A DNA stretch of 39,270 nucleotides from contig JAJFMH010000040.1 in NCBI GenBank assembly GCA_021772245.1, positions 1 through 39,270 of the forward strand, in the 5' to 3' direction. Source of the stretch: Chlamydiota bacterium (lineage in GTDB: Bacteria; Chlamydiota; Chlamydiia; Chlamydiales; Simkaniaceae). This document shows positions 17,092 through 24,899 of the stretch, piece after piece; the first letter of the stretch is position 1; the number at the start of each line of letters is the position of its first letter. The position numbers were made by a program, and so were the translations under genes. The notes beneath the pieces were generated by a model, which was given only the letters and a program-made list of their open reading frames with translations, did no database searches and was not told where the DNA came from.

Positions 17092-17121
17092 AAAAATCCT
17101 CTACTAATATAGAGGATTTTT
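17092..17121. terminator. Bidirectional intrinsic terminator
   Basis: A 12-bp perfect stem, AAAAATCCTCTA (17092-17103) and TAGAGGATTTTT (17110-17121), with a 6-base loop and flanking A- and T-runs, works for both strands. It ends the orphan gene (+) and the UGP3-like gene (-), whose TAG stop codon (17106-17104) lies in the loop. Confidence 0.85.
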
Positions 17122-19131
17122 TAATTGGATTTTATTATTATCAAAGTAATAAGTCCAATAGGGACTATTTTGGCATTTGATCTCTCTGTTGACTTTGATT
17201 TCAAGCCCATCGTTCTCTAAAGTCACTCTCTCAAAAGGCATAACTTCTAGAAAAAAATCCCCCTGGATCGTTACATTTTTTGCAATAAGCTGAGCACCTT
17301 CATGTAATACAATGTGACATGATTCTACTCGATTTATACTAGATTGCCAAAAATTTGTGGGCAGAGGGCTTTGGAAACTTGCATTTCTAATCGTAAAATT
17401 AGAAATGCAGCAGATAGCTGACTTGTCACCACAAATTCGCAAACTTCCCTGCAATTGTAAATCTCGAATACTCACATCTACTATCTCTAAGTAAAGTTCC
17501 GCTCCAAAATCAATAGATCCTCTTTGAATTTTATGACCAATAATAGAGTAAATCGGCCCAAGAGCCGGGTGAAAATCGAATAAAAAACTCGGCCCATTTT
17601 TCTCAAAATCATTTCTAGATGGAAGTTTTGGAATATGAAGCTTACAATGAGTTGAGAGAATCTCTGCATGATTTGTTGCAATATCATAAAGGCAGCTAAC
17701 AGGTGTCTCTAACTGGGTATTAGAACTTAACTGCTTGGTAGTAGAGATGGTTTTTTGTCTTTGATAATACGAAATAAATGTTTGCTTGTTTTCATGAAGC
17801 TCAACTGCTAAATCTTGAGCTAAAGTTTCAAGCCTTGCAATTTCCGCTTGTATCTCCTTTCCTCGATCAAAAATAGTATGGGTCTTAAAATTTGCAATAG
17901 GTTGATAAAGCGTTTTTGCATCAAAAATCTCAATAAGTTTTTTGATATCAACAAAAAGAATGTTCGTATTAGATGGGTACTTGGAATATTGATCTTCTGG
18001 CGAAAGTGCATCTTCCATTCCATATTTAGAGAAGTGACAATATTCAATAGAAGCAATCCCTTCTTGTAATCCATTTTTTACAAAGACATTAACTCCCTCT
18101 TTTGTATGCAACTTTCTTTTACATGATAAGAAACCAAATTTTTTATTCTTATTCGCTCCATATCCAATAAATCCAAGTAATCCATAGTCACTACTTGCAA
18201 CGGGATTATTAACCTGACGAAATAAGAGCGTTTCGATGGACTGGAGCGATAAAATAGAAAGAATTTTTTCCTGATAAGCTAGATGCCAAATTTCTCCGTG
18301 CCCCCCCGGTTTTAAAAGAAGCTTTGATGGCTTTTCTAAGGCCCATTTTCCTTGTTTATCAAACGCTGGAATCAAGGGTTGCTTAATAAAATAAAAAGAG
18401 CTTTTTGGTCGATTAAACCATTTTTTTTTTTCACAAAATGCAAAAATACAATCATGGTTTTTTTTATCATTCGAAGTCATCATAACAATAGGTGTTATGA
18501 TTTTTTTCCCAAATAATTTTTGAAAGAGATATTCCCTTGCCTCTAAATCTCGAATCAGTAAAGAAAGAAGCTCTTTACCCATAAGAGGAAGAATGGCGGC
18601 AGGAAGATTGGGACCCATCTGATTTTCTTTATAGGAAAGCCTATCTGCGACACCACCGAGAACATACACTTCTGCAATTTTATCCAGGTGAGCAATACCT
18701 TTATGAATATAATTATCAACATCAGTATTTGACTTTGTTAAATCTATTCCCTTTGGTGGCTCAATGTGTGGAGTAATTTTGTTCTCACTAGATGTAAGAA
18801 CTGCAAAAATTTCTTTTTGATAACCGAGAATTCCTCCGTAAGAATTATAATCAGATTCAAATTGGTTCAGTTCTAAAAGAAGATTTCTAAAATCTTCAAT
18901 ATTTGACTGCGCCTCAAATACATGCTCCTGACCAATTGTAATCAAAGCTTTGATTACATATTCACATTCTGGACTAAGGGATGAAAAAAAAGATGATTGC
19001 AATGTTAGCTTATCAAAATAAGAAGTGACTCTCTTTAATCTATTAAGAATATCAATTTTTTCAAATACACTGGATGCACTTTCTACTTTTAATAAAATAT
19101 GATCTATTTCTTGAGCTGTTATTACTGACAT
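17104..19131 (-). CDS. UGP3-like UDP-sugar pyrophosphorylase family protein
   Basis: A 675-residue nucleotidyltransferase predicted to make a nucleotide sugar from a sugar-1-phosphate and, probably, UTP. The nucleotide loop is VYVLGGVADRLSYKE (about residues 155-169). NLPAAILPLMGK, LIRDLEAREYL and TPIVMMTSNDKKNH follow, then KPGGHGEIWHLAY near 272. The last 150 residues look like a beta-rich domain. As remembered, this order and wording match plant plastid UGP3 (UDP-glucose pyrophosphorylase 3), far more than the short bacterial GalU type. Substrate specificity is not proven. The gene stands alone between two chlamydial core genes and shares a terminator with the orphan gene. Confidence 0.72.
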   Translation of the reverse strand: MSVITAQEIDHILLKVESASSVFEKIDILNRLKRVTSYFDKLTLQSSFFSSLSPECEYVIKALITIGQEHVFEAQSNIEDFRNLLLELNQFESDYNSYGGILGYQKEIFAVLTSSENKITPHIEPPKGIDLTKSNTDVDNYIHKGIAHLDKIAEVYVLGGVADRLSYKENQMGPNLPAAILPLMGKELLSLLIRDLEAREYLFQKLFGKKIITPIVMMTSNDKKNHDCIFAFCEKKKWFNRPKSSFYFIKQPLIPAFDKQGKWALEKPSKLLLKPGGHGEIWHLAYQEKILSILSLQSIETLLFRQVNNPVASSDYGLLGFIGYGANKNKKFGFLSCKRKLHTKEGVNVFVKNGLQEGIASIEYCHFSKYGMEDALSPEDQYSKYPSNTNILFVDIKKLIEIFDAKTLYQPIANFKTHTIFDRGKEIQAEIARLETLAQDLAVELHENKQTFISYYQRQKTISTTKQLSSNTQLETPVSCLYDIATNHAEILSTHCKLHIPKLPSRNDFEKNGPSFLFDFHPALGPIYSIIGHKIQRGSIDFGAELYLEIVDVSIRDLQLQGSLRICGDKSAICCISNFTIRNASFQSPLPTNFWQSSINRVESCHIVLHEGAQLIAKNVTIQGDFFLEVMPFERVTLENDGLEIKVNREIKCQNSPYWTYYFDNNKIQLKNPLY

Positions 19132-19289
19132 TTAACGCAAATTTTTTTCATATATATCTCTATATTATACTTATAAAGGATTTTAGTTTTTTAGAACACT
19201 ACTTAGCCTTGATATCATGGCTTCGTAACGAACAAAACAACATTTGAAATCAAAAAATTAAAAAAAAATAACAATGACAACGATTTTTT

Positions 19290-19319
19290 TTGACTATTAA
19301 ATCAGAAGAGCGCTACAAC
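19290..19319 (+). promoter_or_regulatory. Candidate promoter of the SWIB gene
   Basis: TTGACT (19290-19295) and TACAAC (19314-19319) with an 18-base spacer, after a T-run. It lies about 65 bases before the SWIB start. The 19132-19384 gap holds nothing else recognised beyond AT-rich tracts and a TATAAT on the minus strand at 19169-19164 without a clear -35. Confidence 0.45.
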
Positions 19320-19384
19320 TTGTCGAGAAGGTAAATGCTTGTATTAACCTCTTTAAACTGAAATCATATAAGGAGTAAAACCCT

Positions 19385-19648
19385 ATGGCGAAAGCGAAAT
19401 CTAATTCAAAATTTATGCAGCCGATGAAAATCAGCCCCGAGCTTGCAGAAGTGGTCGGAAAAGGTCCTATGCCTAGAACAGAAGTAACTAAAAAAATCTG
19501 GGTATATATCAAAAAACATAAAAGGCAAGATCCTGAAAATATGAGGGATATAATTGCAGATGAAAAGCTTGCCAAAGTTTTTGGTCCAAAAAAGAAAAAA
19601 GTAAATATGTTTGAAATGACAAAGCTTATTAACAACCACCTTTCTTAA
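19385..19648 (+). CDS. Stand-alone SWIB/MDM2-domain protein
   Basis: An 87-residue protein made almost wholly of one SWIB domain (residues about 12-86). It has the characteristic GPMPRTEVTKKIWVYIKKH start, DEKLAKVFG middle and MFEMTKLINNHL end. SWIB domains are typical of eukaryotic chromatin remodelling complexes. In bacteria they are almost a chlamydial hallmark, found alone or fused to topoisomerase I. A role in nucleoid or developmental chromatin changes is proposed from that, not shown here. The first eleven residues are basic. AGGAG lies nine bases upstream and a good terminator follows, so it is a single-gene unit. Confidence 0.9.
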   Translation: MAKAKSNSKFMQPMKISPELAEVVGKGPMPRTEVTKKIWVYIKKHKRQDPENMRDIIADEKLAKVFGPKKKKVNMFEMTKLINNHLS

Positions 19649-19662
19649 TAGATTTTTTCTAT

Positions 19663-19697
19663 AGCGTTATAAAATCTATTTTATAGCGCTTCTTTAT
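19663..19697 (+). terminator. Intrinsic terminator after the SWIB gene
   Basis: A 12-bp stem with one T-G wobble, AGCGTTATAAAA (19663-19674) and TTTTATAGCGCT (19679-19690), has loop TCTA and is followed by TCTTTATT. Confidence 0.7.
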
Positions 19698-19744
19698 TCC
19701 CAATTATTTTGCTCATTTTTTCTTAATCATGTACAATTATCAGC

Positions 19745-20413
19745 ATGAAAAAAATAGCCGTTATATTACTTTCTGGTGGCAAAGGTTCGAGGTTTAGTAG
19801 CGATCTACCTAAACAATATCATCCTCTTTGCGGCAAACCTATTGCACTTCATAGCTTTTCCCTTTTTTGCAGCCTATCCATCATAGAAGAAGTTATCGTT
19901 GTAGCAGAAAAAAAACATCAATCAATATTTGAAAATCAAAGAAAAGTGAAATTTGCACTCCCTGGAAACCGTCGGCAAGATTCTGTTGAAAACGGCTTAA
20001 AATTACTTTCAAAAAATATTGACTTTGTTCTTACTCATGATGCAGCAAGGCCTCTTATTCAAAAAAAAGATCTACTTTCTCTTTTGTATGAAGGAGTAAA
20101 TCACGATGCATGCACTCTTTCTACAAAAGCTACTAGTACTATCAAGACAGCTGTGCAAAACAACTACGTCCATTCCACGTTGCAAAGAGAGTTTCTGTAT
20201 GAGATTCAAACCCCTCAACTTATCTCAAAAGAGGTATTGATTGAGGGTATTGAGCTCGCCAAAAAGCTTGACCTTACTGTAACTGATGATGTCTCTTTTG
20301 CAGAAATTTTGGAAAAGCCTGTAAAACTTGTAATGGGCTCAACGTCCAATATCAAAATCACAAATAAACAAGACTTGTCCCTTGCCAAACTGCTTCTACA
20401 AACTCATGAATAA
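19745..20413 (+). CDS. ispD: 2-C-methyl-D-erythritol 4-phosphate cytidylyltransferase
   Basis: A 222-residue IspD, which attaches CMP to methylerythritol phosphate in the non-mevalonate isoprenoid pathway. The nucleotide-binding LSGGKGSRFSSDLPKQY (residues 9-25) and the conserved HDAARPLI (about 98) and TDDVSFAE (about 179) blocks are all present. Length is normal. No clear Shine-Dalgarno precedes the ATG. The truA start overlaps its stop, giving an ispD-truA pair. From memory the C. trachomatis order has lpxG (CT461) between SWIB and ispD; it is missing here. Confidence 0.93.
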   Translation: MKKIAVILLSGGKGSRFSSDLPKQYHPLCGKPIALHSFSLFCSLSIIEEVIVVAEKKHQSIFENQRKVKFALPGNRRQDSVENGLKLLSKNIDFVLTHDAARPLIQKKDLLSLLYEGVNHDACTLSTKATSTIKTAVQNNYVHSTLQREFLYEIQTPQLISKEVLIEGIELAKKLDLTVTDDVSFAEILEKPVKLVMGSTSNIKITNKQDLSLAKLLLQTHE

Positions 20414-21182
20414 ATATAAACTTATAATTTCCTATGATGGCACTTCTTACTGCGGTTGGCAAGTGCAACCAAATCATACCTCCATACAAGAGTTAATCGA
20501 AAAAGCACTTTTTATTGCTCTTAAAGAAAAAATCAAACTACATGGTTCCGGTAGAACAGATGCAGGTGTCCACGCAAAAGCCCAAGTTGCCCATTTTTCA
20601 ACAAATCAATCTTTTATACTTAAAAAACTACAGTACTCCTTAAATGGAATCTTAGATCCTGAGATCAGGATTTTACAAATTGAGTCTGTTGACACAGACT
20701 TCCATGCTCGATTTTCTGCAACACAAAAAATATATCACTACCAGATCGATACAGGCCTATATCAAGATCCCTTCCAAAGAAGATTCTCTCTTCATCTACG
20801 AAGAAAAATCAACCTTGATTTGCTTAAGGAAGCCTGTAAAGAATTTATTGGAACACATGATTTTACAAGTTTTGCAAATGAATCACACCTTGGATCATGT
20901 AAGCACAATCCAGTACGCACCATATATGCGCTTAATGTCATTGAAAATGGCTCTCATTTGATACTTGAATTCATTGGAAATGGCTTTTTATATAAAATGG
21001 TTCGCAATATTGTGGGGTGTTTAATAGATGTTGCCTCTCAAAAGCTCTATGTAGAAGATATTTCAAAAATTTTTGATAAAAAAAATCGATCTGCTTCAAG
21101 TGCTGCCGTTCCTGCAAAAGGACTTTTTTTAGTAAGGGTTGTCTATGAGAACTCCACGAAAACTCTTTGCAGTAAACCCTAA
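20406..21182 (+). CDS. truA: tRNA pseudouridine(38-40) synthase TruA
   Basis: A 258-residue TruA, which converts uridines 38 to 40 of the tRNA anticodon arm to pseudouridine. The catalytic Asp lies in GSGRTDAGVHA (about residues 49-59), and the KIYHYQI and GNGFLYKMVRNIVG blocks are typical. The start is set at 20406, where the ATG overlaps the ispD stop (ATGAATAA); a further-upstream in-frame ATG would add eight residues that do not fit the family. A tRNA-Leu gene follows 23 bases later. Confidence 0.93.
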   Translation: MNKYKLIISYDGTSYCGWQVQPNHTSIQELIEKALFIALKEKIKLHGSGRTDAGVHAKAQVAHFSTNQSFILKKLQYSLNGILDPEIRILQIESVDTDFHARFSATQKIYHYQIDTGLYQDPFQRRFSLHLRRKINLDLLKEACKEFIGTHDFTSFANESHLGSCKHNPVRTIYALNVIENGSHLILEFIGNGFLYKMVRNIVGCLIDVASQKLYVEDISKIFDKKNRSASSAAVPAKGLFLVRVVYENSTKTLCSKP

Positions 21183-21205
21183 TTGAAGCTAACATAAATG
21201 ACATT

Positions 21206-21289
21206 GCCGATGTGGTGAAATTGGTAGACGCGGTAGACTCAAAATCTACTCCTACTTGTAGGGTGCTGGTTCGAGTCCGGTCATCGGCA
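21206..21289 (+). tRNA. tRNA-Leu (anticodon CAA)
   Basis: A type II tRNA with long variable arm. Acceptor GCCGATG pairs with CATCGGC, discriminator A, no encoded CCA. The anticodon stem GTAGA/TCTAC encloses loop CTCAAAA, giving CAA, which reads UUG. The T-loop TTCGAGT is normal. Confidence 0.93.
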
Positions 21290-21314
21290 ATTTTTAAATT
21301 TTTCAAGGGGCCTT

Positions 21315-21992
21315 GTGAATTTTCTACAACAATACGATATCTTCTTCTTTGATTTTGATGGTCTTCTTGTGAATACAGAGCAACTGCATTATCAAGCCTA
21401 CAAAGCCTTGATTGAAAATCATGATTTTGAAATGCACTGGAATTTTCATGATTTTGCACTGATAGCACACACAAGCTCCGATGGCCTTAAGCGTGCCATC
21501 TGTGAAAAATACCCCCCCCTAAATCAATTTCCTTGGGAGGCACTTTATAGGGAAAAAAAGCAACTGTATGAAGCACTTTTAACAAGTCAAAAACTAAATT
21601 TCATGGATGGCGCAGAAGAAGTCCTCGACCTAGTACAAGACAAAAGACACTTAGTTGTTACAAACTCTACCAAAGCCCAAATTGATGTCATTAAAGAGTC
21701 ACTGCCAAGACTAAAAAAAATTCCGACTTTCATTACAAGAGAGGATTATCTAAATCCAAAACCAAGCCCTGACGGATACTTAAAAGCAATTGAACTCTTT
21801 GGTCAAAAATCTGATCGCATGATTGGATTTGAAGATGCAATGAGAGGTATTAAATCGCTACAAGGTGCAAATATCCACCCTGTGCTTATATGCTCTTCAG
21901 ACCACCCACAACTTTCCTCACCTGATGCAAAAGGATTAGATCAATTCAATACCTTTCATCACTTTTTAGACAGCTCTTACCAAAACTTATAA
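21315..21992 (+). CDS. HAD-superfamily hydrolase, beta-phosphoglucomutase/phosphatase-like
   Basis: A 225-residue HAD-family phosphohydrolase. The nucleophile motif is FFDFDGLLVNTE (residues 10-21), with an alpha-helical cap (about 22-85). VTNST follows near 115, then the Lys of NPKPSPDGYLKA near 152, and the acidic IGFEDAMRGI near 176. This pattern fits the phosphoglycolate phosphatase/beta-phosphoglucomutase branch; the substrate cannot be told. The start is GTG at 21315 with AAGGGG four bases upstream. Its last 16 bases overlap the convergent lipoprotein gene. The C. trachomatis counterpart is annotated gph, as I recall. Confidence 0.85.
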   Translation: MNFLQQYDIFFFDFDGLLVNTEQLHYQAYKALIENHDFEMHWNFHDFALIAHTSSDGLKRAICEKYPPLNQFPWEALYREKKQLYEALLTSQKLNFMDGAEEVLDLVQDKRHLVVTNSTKAQIDVIKESLPRLKKIPTFITREDYLNPKPSPDGYLKAIELFGQKSDRMIGFEDAMRGIKSLQGANIHPVLICSSDHPQLSSPDAKGLDQFNTFHHFLDSSYQNL

Positions 21993-22801
21993 TTATGATT
22001 CGCCTTGTCCCATTCAACAAGGACTCTTTTTTCTAAGTCTCTATCATACCTTACTTGAATAGTAATATATGGATATAAGTGCTGATTATCTAAATTTCTT
22101 CCTTCATCTTCCCTGGCAAATTTAATAAAAACTTCCCGATTGAACCAAGGCTTTGTTGATACATTCGTCGAACCATCATATCTATGAAAGACTCTATAAT
22201 GCTCATCCTCTTTAAAAGGCTCAGTCTCTTGATAATATTTCATCAAGAGTTCTATTACTCCTTCAGGATCTTGCTCCATCCCCTTTACATAAAAATCAAC
22301 CTCTGCTCCGATAAGGTGCTTCGAATATTGATTCGAAAAAGATTCATCCAGATAACTATTATGTTTAGGACACCTATGCCCTGATGAAATGACAACTTCC
22401 TTTTGAGTTTCAATTTGAACAAAGTTTAAAAGCTCAATTAATACAGGGTAAATAAATTCACGACCATCTCTTATAGGAAGGCTATGGTCATGATATCCAC
22501 CACAATCAAAATAATAAGATGGAGGTTTATCCTCTTTTTCTACCGTTTTTATTTCTCGAAGGGAATTACCCTTGCAACGAAAAAATTCCTTAGTAATCAC
22601 GGGAATTTTTCCGATATACCCCTTTTCCCAGGAATAGGGTTCCCGAGTGACTGGGATACATTGGGAATATTCGATTGTAATGTCACAATTTTTTCGTGAA
22701 ATTTTCTTCTTTACAGATCTATTTTTCTGCCAATTATCCTTATCGAAAGTCTCGCTGCAACCAAATAAAACCAAAAGCATAATATAAGGCAGATATTTCA
22801 A
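21977..22801 (-). CDS. Lipoprotein with M15-like (VanY/DacB-type) peptidase domain
   Basis: A predicted 274-residue lipoprotein. A TTG start at 22801 is chosen because GGAG lies seven bases upstream, and because it gives a compact lipoprotein signal (MKYLPYIMLLVLFGC) with the lipidated Cys at residue 15; the longest frame would start at ATG 22843. In the centre, VVISSGHRCPKHN and SKHLIGAEVDFYV match the S-x-H-x2-G-x-A-x-D zinc-site pattern of M15 D-Ala-D-Ala carboxypeptidase-like proteins. A later HYRVFHRYDG may hold the third ligand. It would act on cell-wall peptides at the envelope. It lies next to the atoC regulator, divergently transcribed. Confidence 0.68.
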   Translation of the reverse strand: MKYLPYIMLLVLFGCSETFDKDNWQKNRSVKKKISRKNCDITIEYSQCIPVTREPYSWEKGYIGKIPVITKEFFRCKGNSLREIKTVEKEDKPPSYYFDCGGYHDHSLPIRDGREFIYPVLIELLNFVQIETQKEVVISSGHRCPKHNSYLDESFSNQYSKHLIGAEVDFYVKGMEQDPEGVIELLMKYYQETEPFKEDEHYRVFHRYDGSTNVSTKPWFNREVFIKFAREDEGRNLDNQHLYPYITIQVRYDRDLEKRVLVEWDKANHNYKFW

Positions 22802-22866
22802 CGATCTTCTCCATTTTCTGATATCACCTATTCTATCAGTCATTGAAAATTAATTCGAGGCGGTAT

Positions 22867-24132
22867 ATGCAAAAGAAAAAGAGGCTTTTCATGCAAATAC
22901 TTATTATCGATTCCAACCCAACTCAAAGCGAACAACTATTGAAGATGCTCTCTACAAACAATCACTTTTTATGCTCGGTTTGCTCAAAGGAAAGTGGCTT
23001 ACAGCATTTAGTTAAAAGAGACTTTGATATAATCCTATGCGATGTGCAAACTGCATTTTTTTCCCAAGAAGAAATATCCAAATACTTAAATACCACAAAA
23101 CTTATCTATGTTGGATTACAACCCAATTTGCAAAAAAGACAAATACCCATCGAGTCATCTCTGCAACTTCCAATATCAGAGTCTAGACTTCAACATCTTC
23201 TTGATGATCAAAAGAAGCCTAACATGATTGCAGAAAGCCCTTCTATGAAAAAGCTTCTTTGTGATGTTGAAAAAATTGCCAAATCCAATGCTAATATTTT
23301 TATCACAGGAGAGTCTGGAACAGGGAAGGAAGTTATCTCTTCTTTAATCCATTACTATTCAAATAGAGCTCACCGTCCATTTATCAAAGTCAATTGCGCA
23401 GCTCTTGTAGAAAACTTAGTAGAATCAGAATTTTTTGGTCACGAAAAAGGATCTTTCACAGGCGCCATCAAACAAAGAATCGGACGTTTAGAACTTGCCG
23501 ATAAAGGGACTCTTTTACTCGATGAAATTTCAGAGGTCCCGCTTTCATTCCAAGCAAAGCTTCTACGTGCTGTTCAAGAAATGGAATTTGAAAGAGTTGG
23601 AGGAACTAGTACCTTAAAGGTAGATGTACGATTCATCGCAACATCTAATCAGAATATGCTAGATGCAATCTCTAATAAGACCTTTCGCGAAGATCTGTAT
23701 TATAGATTGAATGTTATCCCTCTTTCTATTCCTCCATTGCGAGATAGAAAGGAAGATATTTTACCTCTCGCGGAGCACTTTCTATTTTCCTTTTGCCAAA
23801 AGGAAAATAAGAAACCAAAAATTCTTACTGAAAAAGCAAAAGAGCTTTTACAAAGCTACTCATGGCCAGGAAATATTCGGCAACTAGCCAACAGCATGGA
23901 ACATGCAGTTGCTCTAAGTGATGCAGACGAAATCGATTTTTCTTTATTTAGCTCTCTTACATTTCAAAAGAATCTGCCTTTTAAGAGTGGAATGACTCTT
24001 AAGCAATTGGAAAAAATCCACCTTTTACAAACCCTTCAAAACATGCAAAATAATCGAACAAAAACGGCAAGCGCGCTTGGAATTTCTGTTAGAACACTCC
24101 GCAACAAGCTAAATGAATATAAAAAGGACTAG
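22867..24132 (+). CDS. atoC: NtrC-family sigma-54 activator with degenerate receiver (AtoC/CtcC-like)
   Basis: A predicted 421-residue transcription activator. The AAA+ domain is complete: Walker A GESGTGKE, the sigma-54-contacting GSFTGA loop, Walker B LLLDEIS and the LYYRLNVIPL region. A Fis-type helix-turn-helix closes the protein (NRTKTASALGISVRTLRNKL). The receiver (MQILIIDSNPTQ onward) keeps one acidic residue and a candidate phospho-Asp in IILCDV. It has Gly where Thr/Ser is expected (YVGLQ) and Leu where the invariant Lys should be (LQLPIS). Starts at 22867 (GAGG) and 22891 (AAGAGG) are both credible. No histidine kinase is adjacent, unlike C. trachomatis ctcB-ctcC. Its stop overlaps the gloB stop by four bases. 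Confidence 0.88.
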   Translation: MQKKKRLFMQILIIDSNPTQSEQLLKMLSTNNHFLCSVCSKESGLQHLVKRDFDIILCDVQTAFFSQEEISKYLNTTKLIYVGLQPNLQKRQIPIESSLQLPISESRLQHLLDDQKKPNMIAESPSMKKLLCDVEKIAKSNANIFITGESGTGKEVISSLIHYYSNRAHRPFIKVNCAALVENLVESEFFGHEKGSFTGAIKQRIGRLELADKGTLLLDEISEVPLSFQAKLLRAVQEMEFERVGGTSTLKVDVRFIATSNQNMLDAISNKTFREDLYYRLNVIPLSIPPLRDRKEDILPLAEHFLFSFCQKENKKPKILTEKAKELLQSYSWPGNIRQLANSMEHAVALSDADEIDFSLFSSLTFQKNLPFKSGMTLKQLEKIHLLQTLQNMQNNRTKTASALGISVRTLRNKLNEYKKD

Positions 24133-24899
24133 AACTGATCCTTTAAGCTACGCAATTTTGCAAAAGCCTCTATTGCACTTATATTTTTTCCAACTCGGGC
24201 TTTAAAACTTGGATCATCTACTCTCAAAAAAGGATTGAGCATACGCTCCTCTTTTAGAGTAGAAGGAATGGCAATTCCATTTTTGGATAAATTTTTTTCA
24301 ACCTGATCAATCTTTGCATCTATTTTTTCGCTACTTTCTATTGATTTGGCAAAGCGAGCATTTTGCAAAGTGTATTCATGTCCTGGAAATACTTTTGTAT
24401 CCTCAGGAAGAATATTTAGCTTGGCAAGTGAGGTATACATCTGCTGAGGAGTTCCTTCAAAAAGCCTGCCACATCCGAGTGAAAATAGCAGATCTCCCGA
24501 AAATAATAACTTATGCTCCTTTTCAAAAAACACCAAATGCTCTTTAGTATGACCTGGTGTTTGTAGTGGCACAAAGGTCAATCCCTCTACAGTAAATTCC
24601 TTTTCATTGGAAATATAGCTATCTGCTATTTTTATTCGTTTATCATCTGCTGCAAAGACTTTGCAGCCCGTTTTTTCTTTTAGATCCTTTGCTCCAGCAA
24701 TGTGATCTTCATGAAAATGAGTTAGAAAAATTGCCTTTAATTGAAGATTTTTCTCCTTAAGAAGAGAAAAAACAACACTTGTTTCGCCTGGATCAATCAC
24801 GATTGCAGACTCTTTATTTGTAAGAACATAGATATAATTATCTGCTAATGCTTTCAAAATATATAAAGTCTTATTGATTCCAAACTCAAAGCTATGCAC
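24129..24899 (-). CDS. gloB: Hydroxyacylglutathione hydrolase-like MBL-fold enzyme
   Basis: A 256-residue metallo-beta-lactamase-fold hydrolase of the glyoxalase II type. Metal ligands are seen in THFHEDH (about residues 60-66), TPGHTKEH (about 114), FSGDLLFSLGCGRLFEGT (about 133) and FPGHEYTLQNARFA (about 170). Length matches glyoxalase II, and substrate may be a glutathione or related thioester. The start is GTG at 24899 with AAGAG six bases upstream, overlapping the RDD gene by eight bases. Its last four bases (CTAG) are shared with the stop of atoC on the other strand. Confidence 0.85.
   Translation of the reverse strand: MHSFEFGINKTLYILKALADNYIYVLTNKESAIVIDPGETSVVFSLLKEKNLQLKAIFLTHFHEDHIAGAKDLKEKTGCKVFAADDKRIKIADSYISNEKEFTVEGLTFVPLQTPGHTKEHLVFFEKEHKLLFSGDLLFSLGCGRLFEGTPQQMYTSLAKLNILPEDTKVFPGHEYTLQNARFAKSIESSEKIDAKIDQVEKNLSKNGIAIPSTLKEERMLNPFLRVDDPSFKARVGKNISAIEAFAKLRSLKDQF

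Noticed and set aside
20440-20460. TGGCAC followed by TGC inside truA, sigma-54 promoter-like
   Set aside because: The GG to GC distance is not ten bases and it lies inside coding sequence.
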